A DNA stretch of 64,000 nucleotides. It comes from Leptodontidium sp. MPI-SDFR-AT-0119 (Eukaryota > Ascomycota > Leotiomycetes > Helotiales > Leptodontidiaceae). Below the pieces are notes generated by a model. The model did no database searches. It saw only the letters and a program-made list of their open reading frames with translations, and was not told where the DNA came from. Position numbers and translations under genes: made by a program. Positions 10,492 to 22,700 of this stretch are shown here, piece after piece. The stretch covers positions 372,001 through 436,000 of the forward strand of contig JAHLEZ010000026.1 of NCBI GenBank assembly GCA_020726505.1, read 5' to 3'. The first letter of the stretch is position 1. Every line of letters begins with the position of its first letter.

Positions 10492-11526
10492 TCATTCTTC
10501 TCTACGCCGTTTTCTGCTCCGGCCTTCCCCTTCCCCCTCCCTTGTCTCTGTCTTACGTTCAGCACACATCTCACTCGTGACTTCTCCCTGCGCCATACAT
10601 CCACGCTCCACAGCATCCAACTGTTCCCGCAGATTGCTAGTACTTTTATCTAGGCATGCAACCGTACGTTCCCATTCGAGTTCCTTCTTTTCTAAGGCAC
10701 TGTGTTTGACTGCTAGAATTAGTATTATGAGAGTCTTCAAATGAATGATGAAACCGACCTTTCAATTGATCATACTCAGATTCTAGAAACGCTGTACGGG
10801 CTGTAATGCAAGTTAGTTAAGTATACAGTCGGTTGAGATTATCGGAGAAGAAGTTACTCGCCTTTCATTTCGTGCCACTCTACTTGTAGTTGCCAGTTGT
10901 ATTGTTGCAGTTGCTGGTTGTCACTTTGTAATTTCCAACTGTCGTATTCTAACTGTCCCTTTTCTGATTGCAGTTTTTCTAAAACCTCTGAAAAAGACGA
11001 AAGAAGATTAGGAATAGCTATTAGCAGATGATAGGTAAACTCACGAATAGAACCTCGAGTTATAAGTTGGTAAAAGCGAGCCATCTCGATAGAAATAGTG
11101 ATGTGGTTATCGGGTTGTCCTTCCTGTTCCACAAACTTCCCCGCAAAAAACGGTGCTACCCATTCCTAGAGCTTATCATCGAAATCTAAAGATGTTGGTG
11201 GGTGTGTAGATGGGGGCAATTAGTGCAAGCTTACTTCGCAGTAGGGTGACTCGACTGTCCTCACCCTAGTAAGGGGCTCGTATTGACGCCTGATGTCATA
11301 GTCAGTCTGAAGTATTAAGCCCGAAATGAAATCTATATTATACCGGCTCAGGGGCAAGAGTGGTGGCCACATCTGATGGAGTTGACTCTCTAGAACGACC
11401 ATGCAGTCTATAAGGAGAAAAATTAGTCCTTATTGCAGAGGGGGACAATATACATGATAATGACTTACACTTGGGTACCTTGAATATCGTCTCCCCCTTC
11501 CATCGTATTCTGGTATTGTGGACTCA
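10492..11526 (-). pseudogene. Coiled-coil protein gene, multi-exon, with stop
   Basis: A TATA box at 11599-11592 makes the ATG at 11526 (MSPQYQNTMEGG) a better start than the ATG at 11587, which would lie inside the core promoter. Introns with GTAAGT (about 11471), GTATAA and GTGAGT (near 11048) donors are visible. A conserved block EMARFYQLITRGSIR ends at the third donor. It is followed by a coiled coil (VLEKLQSEKGQLEYDSWKLQ...), then ARTAFLESEYDQLK, another intron with an ATACTAAT branch site, and a charged tail ending RSRKRRREE (nuclear-signal-like). TAG replaces Trp in DDKL-stop-EWVAPFF. Function is unknown; the gene resembles the relic at 25627-26175. Confidence 0.6.
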
Positions 11527-11591
11527 TACCGTGAATCAAAGGTAATAGATGGTAGTGAATGAGAATAGAGGATAGTTGGCTGCTCATCTTC

Positions 11592-11599
11592 CTTTTATA
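11592..11599 (-). promoter_or_regulatory. TATA box of the coiled-coil gene
   Basis: TATAAAAG lies 73 bp upstream of the ATG at 11526 on the minus strand, in the spacing seen at several other small genes here. Confidence 0.5.
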
Positions 11600-13290
11600 C
11601 TTGAAACCCCCTGGCGACACGGGTCTCGCCTGCCTCGCTATTGTAAACAACCATTCTGCCGAGAGTCATGACTACAATTCCAAGCTAAATACCCCTGCCT
11701 AGATACGTAAGGAACCAGCGCCGAAGGTGCAAGTAATATCCAACTCAGATATTACAGGCCGCATCTAAGCCTTAGATGGGCCGTAGTTCTCAGAGAAGTT
11801 CTCCACACCTGGTGTCTGAGAACAACCACCGGCCCAATGAATTTTGCGCTCTGCCATTATCTAGAGAGGCGCTAATCTATTAGGCAGGCGAATATTGATG
11901 TTGGTTGGATAGAAGATAGCTTAGGTGGTCACACGGGCTTATCCTCCAAATCCCTGGCAAGTTCGGGAACTCCGTAGCAAACGCGCCACAGTGGAATACT
12001 GTACGTGCATGCAAGCCCTTGAACCAGCGGATTACGACTTCTTAAGCCCTCAGCAGGTGCGACTGTTGGCTGCAGAAAAAGAACCCGTCTCCACTATTAT
12101 GTCAAATCGAATAGAGCACGGCGGTCTGTGTAGATCAGGCCTAAGCCAGGGACAAGCTGAGACGCCGAGAAAACACTCTCCTAAGACCGTATATTGCCCA
12201 CCATTGGAAGCTCACTCTGTCAGGAGGTTCCTACATCCCTAATAGGGATTTATTTCCTAGCCGGACAAAAAGGGATCTCTAGCTACAATCTGTGAAGCGA
12301 AGGGCTCGAGCTCACCCCGATAGAGGCGCAGCAGCGAGCCTTGGAATGGTATTACCAAGCTTCTCATACTGTTAGAGCCGTACACTTACCGCTAGTTGCA
12401 GATAATCATCAGTGTGGTTCTTAACTGACTGAAACGGAATCGTAGCATGGCAAGATTGCACCAGCTACCCTTGAGTGGAGTTTGAATTTAGCACAACATC
12501 GTACCGAAATAGGATGTTGAGTCCGGACGGGGGAATTCTAGGACCAAATATCCACCCTCTCCATCATGCAGCCGGATGCGAGCCAGCACTTGACATGTAC
12601 AACCGGGTTCCTCGTAGGGGTTGGTACGCGTCACTTTGCCTTTGTTGCCGCCGTAGTGCTTCTGCAGTTCAGTGGATCGCAGTGCTGTTGAAAGACACTG
12701 AAGCTATGAGTCTGCCTTGATACGAATTTGTAACAGATACGTCCTCTTACCGAAGGTATCCCTTAGAATACACGATCACGTGACATGCCCCTTTTCAAGC
12801 TCGGCTATCCCTTTTCTAATGCCTCCCAGACTAGCCATACCCGTACTTGTGACTTTCCAAGTTGATATTACGTCGTAATGTAGGGTGCACATGATGACTT
12901 CAGCCACATACTGATCAGATGTCAAGGAAGGACGGGTAGCCTTTTATTCCAGGAGCAGAATAGCTGTCGAGTAGTGATGGATCTTATCAACAATGGTGAA
13001 GATTTTCAAAATCTGTGTTGTTGATAAGCTATCTTGGGATTCAGTCTTAAATTCCGCCACTCCTGTGAGCCGGCCGACATTCATCAGCGTCTTTCATAGA
13101 CTATTCCGGCAAAGTGGGTTGACGTGTCCTGCGAGCTCCAGCAGCAGTCGTAACGTGAAGGTAATTGGGTGGTAAGCGCGATCCTCCAGGTCATAACTAC
13201 TTGCGCACTCAGATAAACTAGGATAGCTTACCCATAAGTCCTCCTTTGTCAAAGCATGAGGATTCCACAAGAATCCGCACTCTTGTCTTT
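11600..13290. other. Divergent gap, no gene recognised
   Basis: A 105-codon plus-strand frame at 11925-12242 (containing YDFLSPQQVRLLAAEKE) is protein-like but unplaced. TTAGGTGGTCACAC at 11921 matches the GCGAGGTGGTC element found in other gene-upstream gaps. The rest shows nothing. Confidence 0.3.
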
Positions 13291-13291
13291 A

Positions 13292-13297
13292 TATAAG
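13292..13297 (+). promoter_or_regulatory. TATA box of the small membrane protein gene
   Basis: TATAAG 75 bp before the ATG at 13367, with a pyrimidine-rich stretch (CCCCTCCCTCCCCTTCG) between them. Confidence 0.5.
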
Positions 13298-13366
13298 TCA
13301 AGTATGCCCCTCCCTCCCCTTCGTCCAGATCACTTGGTTACCTATCCTTACACTTCTACTATCATC

Positions 13367-13603
13367 ATGTATATACCACGCACTATCTCCATCATAGCAT
13401 CATCATTCACTCTGGCTATGGTCATTATTGCCATCGCATTTTTCTCTCATTTCGAATGGCACTAATACAAGCAAACACGCCAGTACCGCCGTCTATCTTG
13501 GGAATATATCTTGAGTATCCTCATTACCGCTGTCACATCCACTGCTATCATGGGATTTAGCATCTCTCTATTAGTCTTTTCAGTTTCTTATAACGAGAAA
13601 TAG
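13367..13603 (+). pseudogene. Small two-pass membrane protein, one stop
   Basis: A 78-codon frame encodes two hydrophobic segments: residues 6-28 (around ISIIASSFTLAMVIIAIAFF) and residues 47-72 (ILSILITAVTSTAIMGFSIS). They are joined by a basic loop, YKQTRQYRRLSWEY. A single TAA at 13463-13465 interrupts between the helices, consistent with CAA (Gln) to TAA. The TATA box and pyrimidine-rich leader favour a real gene. A two-helix hairpin of this size could sit in any internal membrane. No family is recognised. Confidence 0.5.
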
Positions 13604-15146
13604 ATTGAAGTATTACTCCTTCTATCTGGGAGAGTTCTACTTATGTAACAAGTAAGAATCCATTTTCGGTCACAGACTATTTATTGACGAGACCCAGGCG
13701 GTATTTCTTTAGAGATTTCTCCGGGGAGTGCGCATTCGATCTACATCTTAGCCCGAATCATAGGCCAAAAAAGTCAACGCAATTCTCGGCCATCTTCACT
13801 GGATCGTTTTTTGTGTATCGGCTTGCTTCTTTAGATCTATTATCTTCATTACCGAAGGATTGTTTCGCCACTAAAACCGCTGTCGTGTACTTAAAGTTAG
13901 CTTGATATTATTGGCCCTTGAATTTCTTGGTCTCTCGAGTTTTTATGCGTGGTTGATCTGGCATTCTCGGCGTTGGAGCACGAGTTTATTGAGTTATTAC
14001 TAGTTGGTTTTGGCACTTGTACTAAGCCTGTTAGGATGTCTTAGTGCCACCATTCTTTCCTTCCTCGGGCCGCATCAAATTAATTGGGTTTTGGCTCTAT
14101 GGGTGAGAGTTTCCTGGGTGAATGTTGTCTAATGTATGCTAATAGAGGTAGATACATTTTGGGACAGCTGCGCTCTGGCTCGTTCGGTCTATAGTCATTG
14201 GGGTAAACAATTTTCTGATCTACAGGCGAACTCAGAGGGGCACTCCGAGTGTTGACAGAGAATTAGGAGTGCTTCGTCGGCCCTATAGTCAGGGATTCAA
14301 TGAACTGGCAGATACTACGTAGGAGAACTTATATGTATCATATTATACCCTGCTCGCATATTTTCACGGATGTGACGCAGGCAGGATTAAATAGTTAATA
14401 GGCCCCTTTGTTTCTTGGGTTTCCTAGAGCTGTTGAAGATGGTTATGTCAGGCATTCTTTATAGTCCTCGTGTGCTTGCTTCGATAATCTGAAGGCTAGC
14501 TGATCGTTCTAGTAGAGATCATCTGTTCCGTACTTCTCCTGCATAGATTCATGGTGGCCTCAGCCTTGCTTTTATATATCATAGCTAGTAGAAAATGAAA
14601 TGTAGTCTCCTCCACCACCAAATCTGCCTCACTAACGGTGAAGAGTAGTGCATTATGTATGTCCCTATCCCGGCCATTGTACCCGCTATCCCCTAGCACC
14701 ACATGCCACAGATACGAGACGAATGCACACTCCCACTTCTTAGATACTCCTTGTAGAAGCGCCGGCGCTAACTATAGCTAGGCCCGGGCATGTCTTTGGT
14801 GACGTGGTCACAGTGAGTGGAAAGGAATCTAATTGGGTCTTCTTGATGGAAGCAGCAGATTTAGGATTGTGGCCCTAGAAGCGCTGCATGCCCCACGGAA
14901 GAAAGTCCCTAGTGTTGCAATAGTACATAATATACTTCATTATCTATAAGTAGACCTCCATGTTAGAACCGTTGATTATCGTGAATCGACGAGGAACTGC
15001 CGTTGTTGAGGGGCATAACTGCCGGAAAAGTTCTGTAATCTGTGGATGGGTAGAGATTGCTAAGAGAATCAAGATTAGGTGGAAATTAGTCCTAGTACTC
15101 TTTCATAGCGAACTAGTAGAGAGTTTAGTGTTATTTCATTACTAGA
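13604..15146. other. Gene-free stretch
   Basis: No gene recognised. A minus-strand frame at 14730-14496 (VSYLWHVVLGDSGYNGRDRD...) is protein-like and could be an exon of a decayed gene, but nothing else supports it. Confidence 0.25.
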
Positions 15147-17416
15147 TTACAACTCCTCCTCCTCGTCCTCATCCTCGTTTATCTCAAAGTCGAAAGCTTC
15201 CTTTATTGTAGGTTATAACCGTTGAGGCAAGTCTTCACCCCGGCGTCTCTTCCCCGCCAGCGACTCAACAACCGTAGTTACAATGACAGCCGATTTTTTC
15301 GTCCTTGTGAGTATATTAAAACAATCCTGCCAAGTGAAGTACGGGCCTTGTATTAACGATAATTTTCTGCCTTGATCCGCGTATTCTTTGGCTTAGTTGT
15401 TAACATCTTCCTTTCTAAACAGAACTTCTCTAACAGTGGCACCCTTTTCAATAAATCTAACCATCCCTTCCTTAAATAAAACAACTTAGTTACTTTCAAT
15501 ACCTTCATCTGGGCTACAAGCTTGGCGATTTGTGGTAGGGGTGGAACTAGTACTTTCCACGGCAGGTCGAGATACGTCTAATTGATGGCGATACAAAGGT
15601 AAACTAGCCGGCACTAGATGTATAGAAGGGCCTTCTTGACTTCCTGTGAGGTCTATCCTACTAAAGAACGCAATATGTCGTGAACGTTTGACATAAAACG
15701 AACTAATCTTATCTCCATCCCTTCTATATTTAGAAAGGGGAACGTGTATCTTGTCCAAAAAAAGGTGTGCGAGGTCCCGAGTATCCATCGGGCCGTGGCC
15801 ACATCTACAAGACAACGGAGCGCCTTTGCCAGTGACAGTAATTTGAGGGAATGCTAAATCTATGCGGATAGTATCTTGGCTATTGATATATTCCTTAAAT
15901 AATGCAATGAGAGGGCTTGCTTTATAAGCATCGAAATTGAATTTTTCGTTTGGCCGCAGGGTGTAAAATACGTCCCGAAGTGCCTTCTCAACCATAGCTT
16001 GCGCAGGGTCCTGAGTTACTTCGAACTTGATCTTTGGAGTCGAAAATCCTAAGCGGGACGCAAGCTCCGCTAACTGCAGCCGGCTATACGCATTTGGATA
16101 TTTGCATACCCTATATGAGCAAAGCCACAGCTGCTGATAGCAGATATCAAAAGCATCCTAGTGTCCTCTTGGGACAGTTGTGTACGGACCCGACACCCCC
16201 TACTATATTACGATCCCACCGCCATTTAATCCAGTGCCGGTAAAGTAATGAAACCACCGCTGGCGAAGAGTTTTCTTACGGGACGCAAGTAGGAGTTTAG
16301 ACAAGAATTCGGCTGGCTGCTTCAAGTACCTAATGTCTTTGATTAACGTATATAGACTCGGCATCAATTCCTCACTAGCGAGCAAACGCTGGGCGATGTC
16401 AGCTCTCTCTAGGGGACCGACGATTTCGGGGAAAAGCTCGCCAGATCCTATAGTCTCGCGGATAAACTCATAATCTGACTTCGAAAGGGCAGGCGACCTC
16501 GACTATATAGATTCTATAGAGGTAGGATCAGTTCGCATCATCGCGGCCATATCGCCATTGAAAATATGGGTGAAAATAACTTTAGTAGAGTTAATATAAT
16601 GAGTGATTTCTTGTACTAAGTTAGACCAGATATTTCGGAGATTAAAGAAAACTGACTTCGTCACACTTCGGAAACAAGAAGACATCAAGAGATCCTATAT
16701 AAAACTCTCTCCAGATACTCTAGATGTGGAGAACGGAATCTAAAGCGGCAACTAGTGTAGGCCGCTTAAGGAGCTACGTTAAAAACTTGTCTTAAGAAGG
16801 GCTAAACCTTCCCCGCTAGCGTTGTACTCCCACAGGATCATTATCGTAATGGCAGAGGCGCATGTGCCGAAACACTTCGCCGGATGTATATTTTGCTAAG
16901 TATAAATGCCCCTCACGAAGCGCTTACTTAGTATCTTTATTGAGATCTAGGCAGTAGTCAGCTTAGTTACACGTCAGAACAGGTGCAGCTACCGGTCCCA
17001 TAGATATCAACTACCCACCACCATTACGATGCGGCAAAATACTCTTTCGCTGCCAGAATTCGATGTTGACCGTGAAGGCATTCTAGTTTTACTCCGCTTT
17101 CTAGTTCTAGGAAGGGTAGATAGTCTGCTTTCGCTCTAAAAGTTTCGGTTATGAGAGAGAGTTTCTAAAGCGCAGCTTGCAGTATCGAATTATCGACAAT
17201 GACAGGAATCCGGTGACTCGGTTCCTCTCGAATGCACCCTTCGCCATCGAAATCTCTTATTAACTGCCGGATGGCCTTCCTATCGATCTGACGAGTTAGG
17301 TGTGGAAATTCTAGGTGTCGAATCGATACTCGAGCTGCGCCCTTGAACTTGGCCAGCTTATCGCCTACAATCCTCTAGTCTATAGTGGCGAGAGTTTCTT
17401 GACTTGATGTTTCCAT
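15147..17416 (-). pseudogene. DUF3723-family protein, RIP-mutated
   Basis: From ATG 17416 (METSSQETLATID) the frame gives FKGAARVSIRHLEFPHLTRQ, LECLHGQHRILAAKEYF and WWWVVDIYG. After an indel near 16690 it continues through SGPYTTVPRGH, AFDICYQQLWL and MVEKALRDVFYTL. The C-terminus has FKEGMVRFIEKGATV, GPYFTWQDCFNIL, KRRRGEDLPQRL and an acidic tail before TAA 15149-15147. These are features of the fungal DUF3723 family, typically around 700-850 residues and of unknown function. At least a dozen TAG/TAA codons fall where the family has Trp or Gln. It is head-to-head with the kinase-like relic, with an element array between them. Confidence 0.8.
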
Positions 17417-17574
17417 GTCGAGTTGGTAGCATCGGTTTAGATGTTATAAGGCAGGATAAATGGCAGTGCTAGAGTTGTAAACTTTTGCAGTAGTAACAGG
17501 CAAGACGTTTATAGTAACATCGCCCTTCTGTAATGAATATATAGTTCTTTCCTAGGTAATACTAGTTCTTCACT

Positions 17575-17685
17575 TTTGGCGGGTATAAGGTAGTCAAAAT
17601 TAAGCGAGGTGGTGCATTGATTAACCCATCGTTTGTGGAGGGATAGTAGTCAATGGTTAAGCGAGGTGCTCACCACTTGAATACA
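17575..17685 (+). repeat. GCGAGGTGGTC element cluster (a)
   Basis: GCGAGGTGGT at 17604-17613 and GCGAGGTGCTCACCACTT from 17661 each follow TTAA. GGCGGGTATAAGGTAGTC just upstream is a weaker unit. The cluster lies between the divergent DUF3723 (start 17416) and kinase-like (start 17728) relics. Confidence 0.55.
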
Positions 17686-17727
17686 TACCGCAAATACCTG
17701 TAGTACACTTCGCTAACCCTATTAACT

Positions 17728-18766
17728 ATGAATTTGAAATTCAATCGGAAAACACGGTTTCCAAGCAATGATCAGGGTCTATTAGTAGAAGCTGATGTTA
17801 GCAAGAAGAATGCCAACCTTAATCGACGTACCCGATTCCTAAGAGGCACTGATATCGAAAGAATCCGCCTATTAAAGAAAGAACAGCATCGAGCTGAATC
17901 TTCTCCAGAGAAAGAACAACCCACCTAACTTCCATTTCGACTGCCGATAAGGGCTAATCCTCCCGATGTAGTCCTAGAGAAACCTGTGCCGAAAACGAAC
18001 ATCGAGATCTCCGAAGTAGATCAGCTTCCTCCCGTTCGAGTAGAGAGTCCCTAGGACTTTTATATATCTCTTCGTCATTTAGAGCGCGGCGGCCAAGTCA
18101 CAGTAGCATATACTCGAGAGGTTCCTGTGCGTGTGGTCGTCATTAAAGAGCTTGTGTCCCACGAGTTTCTAGAGCTAAGAAAATGCCAACACGAGAACCT
18201 ACTAGCGATTATGGAGGTCTATCGCTTTCAAGGCGTCTTTTTCATCATTACGGACTATACGACCGCCACTCTCAAGCAAATTATCGCTATCCCACTGCCT
18301 CTCGAAGAGCGGCACGTGTCCGCGACTTGCCGTCAGGTACATCCTTCGTATGTTTCCGAAAATTCAACGACTAAAACGCGTAGGTCTTCGAAGGCATGCA
18401 GCATTTATCTAGGTTTGGTATGTCTCATAAGAAACTAGATAGCTCCAGGGTATTATTCTCACTAAATGGGTGTGTAAAAATAGGTGCGTTGTCCGGGATC
18501 ATAACATATACACCAGTCTAATCAAAGCTCAAGCCCACTTTAATGAATGCAGAACTACGGAATCCGCTGCTATATAGTCTCTTAGGGTCATCGCTATAGA
18601 AATGATACAAAATGGCATCCCCCCGGAGGAGGACGGGAAGTTTGTTTTGAAGTACCCCCGACCGCTGGTCATTAGAGGCATCGAACTTCCTCGAGGTCAC
18701 CTCCTAGGGCACGTTACAGGAAATTCAGAAAGTGAGAGATCCCCTTGCCGCCTTGAGTCTACTTAT
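17728..18766 (+). pseudogene. Protein-kinase-like domain protein, RIP-mutated
   Basis: One frame runs from ATG 17728 through a basic N-terminal region (NRRTRFLRGTDIERIRLLKK) into a degenerate protein-kinase N-lobe: YISLRHLERGGQVTVAYTR, VVVIKELVSHEFLELRKCQH (VIK lysine position) and FFIITDYTTATLKQIIAIPL (hinge). The C-lobe continues in other frames with MSHKKLDSSRVLFSLNGCVKIG (catalytic-loop-like, but K-D replaces HRD) and WSLEASNFLEVTS. Such kinase-like proteins lacking HRD/DFG consensus are common in ascomycetes and may be pseudokinases. Stops include TAA after PT and TAG after VESP. The 3' end is approximate. Confidence 0.7.
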
Positions 18767-19480
18767 TAATTTTGTTTTAACATCGATTTCTAGCGCATGT
18801 ATCGCCAACTGTTATGATTCCATTCATTTACTATGCAGGTTGGGATACTATCGAAAGTCTAAGTTTGAAGACGTCGGAATCAGCTATAGTTTCGTCATTA
18901 GTTGTAACTGATTGAGTATATTATTGGAAAAGAAGATTTCCACTAAACACGCGAAAAGGAACTACAGCTGTTGTGATTGTTTCAAACCTAGCTCAAGCAA
19001 CTTCACCCACACAATTTGTAGAATAATCATCCACGTAGCCTCCTATCAATCTTCTATAACTTGAATTCCCATTCCCCCATGCAAGCTATTCATTTCTCGG
19101 ATTATCGGCATAAATCTCATCGATAATCCTTGGGCACTAACCCCACGCGAGAAGCGGTCTTTATCCTCGGTATGACTGGAGGAGAAGGCTTCGCGACTCG
19201 CTATCGACAATAAGGAGATCAGAAGGCTGGTGTGAGCTCTGCCGTACTCCAATAGTCCAGTCGTTCTAAAATTCAAATTCATGAACCCTGGGCGGTGACA
19301 ATGCTTCGGCCCAGGCAAACAGACTTATTTCCGGGGGAGCCTTCCAAAAAAGGTGATAAACTAGGGGATCGCTTGGGAAGGACATAAGCTGATGGGTGTT
19401 GGGTGGGCTAGAGATGTCTAGATGTGGCTGGGGACTTGACATCTTGTCTTTTACCGATCTGGATGATGGTTGATGTGTGG
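18767..19480. other. Gene-free flank of the copia insertion
   Basis: No gene recognised. A short plus-strand stretch near 19190-19300 (RLAIDNKEIRRLV, ALPYSNSPVVLKFKFMNPG) looks translated but is unplaced. Confidence 0.25.
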
Positions 19481-19485
19481 AAAAC

Positions 19486-19656
19486 TGTCAGTTGGCGGGG
19501 TTGTGTGCAGTAAACAGGATTCGACTGATTAATTAAGACTACAGCTGTAGATGCTTCATATAAGCCATCTGAACGATAGGCAGCCATAGGCTCCAATACT
19601 ATAAGCTAGGTAGAAATGATACTCATGACTCATCATGTGACTCATACCAATCAACA
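19486..19656 (-). repeat. 3' LTR of the copia element
   Basis: 171 bp, matching the other LTR base for base by eye; TG...CA ends. It directly follows the polypurine tract on the element's coding strand. Confidence 0.95.
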
Positions 19657-19794
19657 CACCCCCCCAGGCTTGAGAGATATCGAGAGTCTGTATAGACCAG
19701 TTAATGAGTGGTGTTAGCAATAGGCAAGTAAACCTAGAATTCCATCCAATGAGAGTTGCTAAGAAAAGAAAGAACATAGGTTGAGACTACGAGT

Positions 19795-22700
19795 CTAACC
19801 GTTGTTGATTTCAGACAGCAGACGAGAAATATCGACAATATTGAGTTGCTTCAGGAAAACCGCGTGTTTTTGAGGTCCAAGTGCCTTGGTGAGCCCGTCT
19901 GCTGGCATATCATTGGTCGAAATCCATTCGAGTTTGATTGTTCCCTTTTCTGTTTCTTGACGGAGCCAGTGTTGATGAATATCAATATGTTTGAGCTTAG
20001 TGACTAACTTGGGAGCTTCCTTCATCAGAAGTCTAACAGTTTGAAGGTTGTCACAGTTGACTGTTGTGTCGGAATCAAGGTCGAGCTGTAGATATTCGAA
20101 TACTCGTCTCCACCAAAAGAGCCAAGCGCAGATGTGGGAAAGAGCTAGGAGCTCTGCTTCAGTTGATGATGTTGTGACTGTCCGTTGGAGAACACAGAAC
20201 CAGTCGATACATCCTCCGAATAGTTGGAAAAGGCCACCCTCTGTACTCCATCTTCGTACTGAATCATCAGCGAATGAAGCATCGCTAGCTGCAAGAAAGA
20301 TAGGTGGATTTTCCTTGAGAGAACCGTATTCCAGAGCGTAGGTTTTGGTAGAGTTCAAGTAAGCTATGCACTGGTCGGCCGCTTCTTGGTGTTCTGGGCC
20401 AGGATTTTGTAGAAATTCAGAGAGCTTTTGGAGTGCTCTAGAGCAGTCAGGTCGAGTGATCGTTGCTGGGTAGCCGATTGAGCCGACCTTGCGTTGATAC
20501 AGGTGTTTTTCGTGTACCGTGGCTTCTCCATCAAACCTGGTAAGTACCTTTTCAGGGGATAAAGGGACCTTGGCTTTCCGGTGCTCCAAGTTGAAGGTAC
20601 GAGCGATTTTAGTGATATAAGAGTCTTGACAGAGCCAAATTCGGTGGTGTATTCGATCCCGTATAATCCGGATCCCTAGGAACCATCTGAGTTCACCGAT
20701 TTCCCGGAGCTTGAATTGTGACATAAGGCTAGTCCGAAAGCTCTTATAGGCTTGCTCGTCTGACGAGTGATACAAAACAACAATGTCATCAACATAAAAG
20801 AAGACGATCAGCTTATTGCTAGTAAACAGACAAGCGCACTCTGGGACTGGTTTCAAGCCCAGCCTTCCCATAATCCGACACAGCAGTTCGAACCAGAGAA
20901 TTGGGGAGACTCGTAGACCATAGAGAGCACGAAGGAGTAGAAGTACATGTCCGGGGACACTATATCCAGGAGGGAGTTTGATCCAAACCTTCTTGTTCAG
21001 CTTTGCGTTAGGAAAAGCATTGATAGCATCAAATTGCTTAGCCTCCAGATTGAAGTAAGCTGCAATGGCCATCAGGAATCGAAAGACGCGTGCCGCTAGG
21101 GTAGCTGCATAAGTCTCTTCGTCCTGTTTGGGCTGAAGATCCCCACGAACCACAAGTCGGGCTTTGTATTTGAGAAGATAACCCTCTTCATCAAATTTGT
21201 AGGTAAATACCCACTTGGTTGGAATGACAAATCCCACAGCTTCAGATTCCGGAACTTGGACAAATGTGCCTCTTTCGTGAAGGTCTCCATATTCAAGCTT
21301 GATTGCTGCAATGAACCCTTCTCGATGGTCGTGATTTAGCATTTCTGTCCAATTAGAAGGCTCTGGTGGGAGTTGGGTCCGATGGATTCGAGCGTGTTGA
21401 TAGTTAATCCCCGTGGCAAAGGCAACATGATAGGCTGAATTGAAATGAAGGTTTTTCAGACTGACTGTGTGTATCTCCTGAAGATCCTTTCGTCTAGATG
21501 ATCGAGTTTGTAACCTTGTGCTACTATCAGCTGCAGTTGGAGTCAAATACTCTTGACGCGTTTCAACTCTAGGTTCAGGCGTGGATTCAGGAGACAGTCG
21601 AAGAGTTCCTAGACCATGCTCAATTCCATGGCCACTATCGACAACAATCGTATCGTTGTGTGAGTCCAAGGAGAGTTCTGGGGAAGGTGTTGGAAGATCA
21701 GAGCCTAGGTCTGGTGGTCGAATGGGTGGTTCAACATCAGCTTCATCTTCTATCCCTTCAAGCGATTTCAACTCAAGTGGTTGAATGAGCTCTTCAGTGA
21801 TATTTTCGAAGGATATATCTTGCTGATAGCGTTGAGATTCATCAAACGTCACGTCACGAGCACTGATAACTCGAGAGAGTGTTGGAACCCAGATTCTGAA
21901 GATGTTTGACGATTCGTAGCCAACCAAATAGCCAATGTGGGTCTTTGGTTCAAGCCTATCGAGCTTGTCACGGTTGTGTTTGAGGGCATAAGCCCTGCAT
22001 CCGTAAGCACGGATATGAGCAAACTTGGGGTGTGGCGATGGAATACCAGCAAGCTGCTGGAGCTTTCCAAGAGGTGATTGCCACCCAAGGCGTCTGGTGG
22101 GAGATCTGTTGAGTATATACGCTGCTGCCGCGTAACACTCGTCCCACATTTGTTGAGGAAGATTGCCTGCTGATTTGAGCTTTGCCGCCCTAACCCCTAG
22201 CACCCCCCCAGATTTCTCAGCAGCGCCGTTTTGTGCATGAACATCTGGCGCAGAAACTTCAACTGTAAGCCCAGTTTCAATGATATAGTCGCTCCATTCA
22301 TCACTTGTAAGGAGTGAGACTTGACCGTCTAATCGTATAACAATGACTTCGAAGTTCCAGCGTCGCTTACAGGTGTTGACACATTTCCTGATATGACTGA
22401 CAAGGTCTCTGGCTTTGGTGCTGTAGACACGCTCTACGTAGTGAAAGCCAAGAAAGTCGTCATACATGTGAGAGACAAAGCCGTCCCTCATTGGAATAAC
22501 ATCCCAACACAGCCTGTAAAAAGGACGATGGGCACGTACAGGGGTACGTCGAGAAATGAGCTGTTTTGCATCGTGTTGCTTGCAGATCGGGCAGCTGGGG
22601 TCATGCTCCCCCTTGACGGCTTCAATATCAGAGCAAGCATCCGGAAGGTGTTTTAATGCTTCAGCATATGTGTGACCCGTTCGGTCGTGAGCCTGTTGCA

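Noticed and set aside
11925..12242. Plus-strand 105-codon frame as a gene
   Set aside because: No promoter, domain or splice support; left as unassigned open frame.
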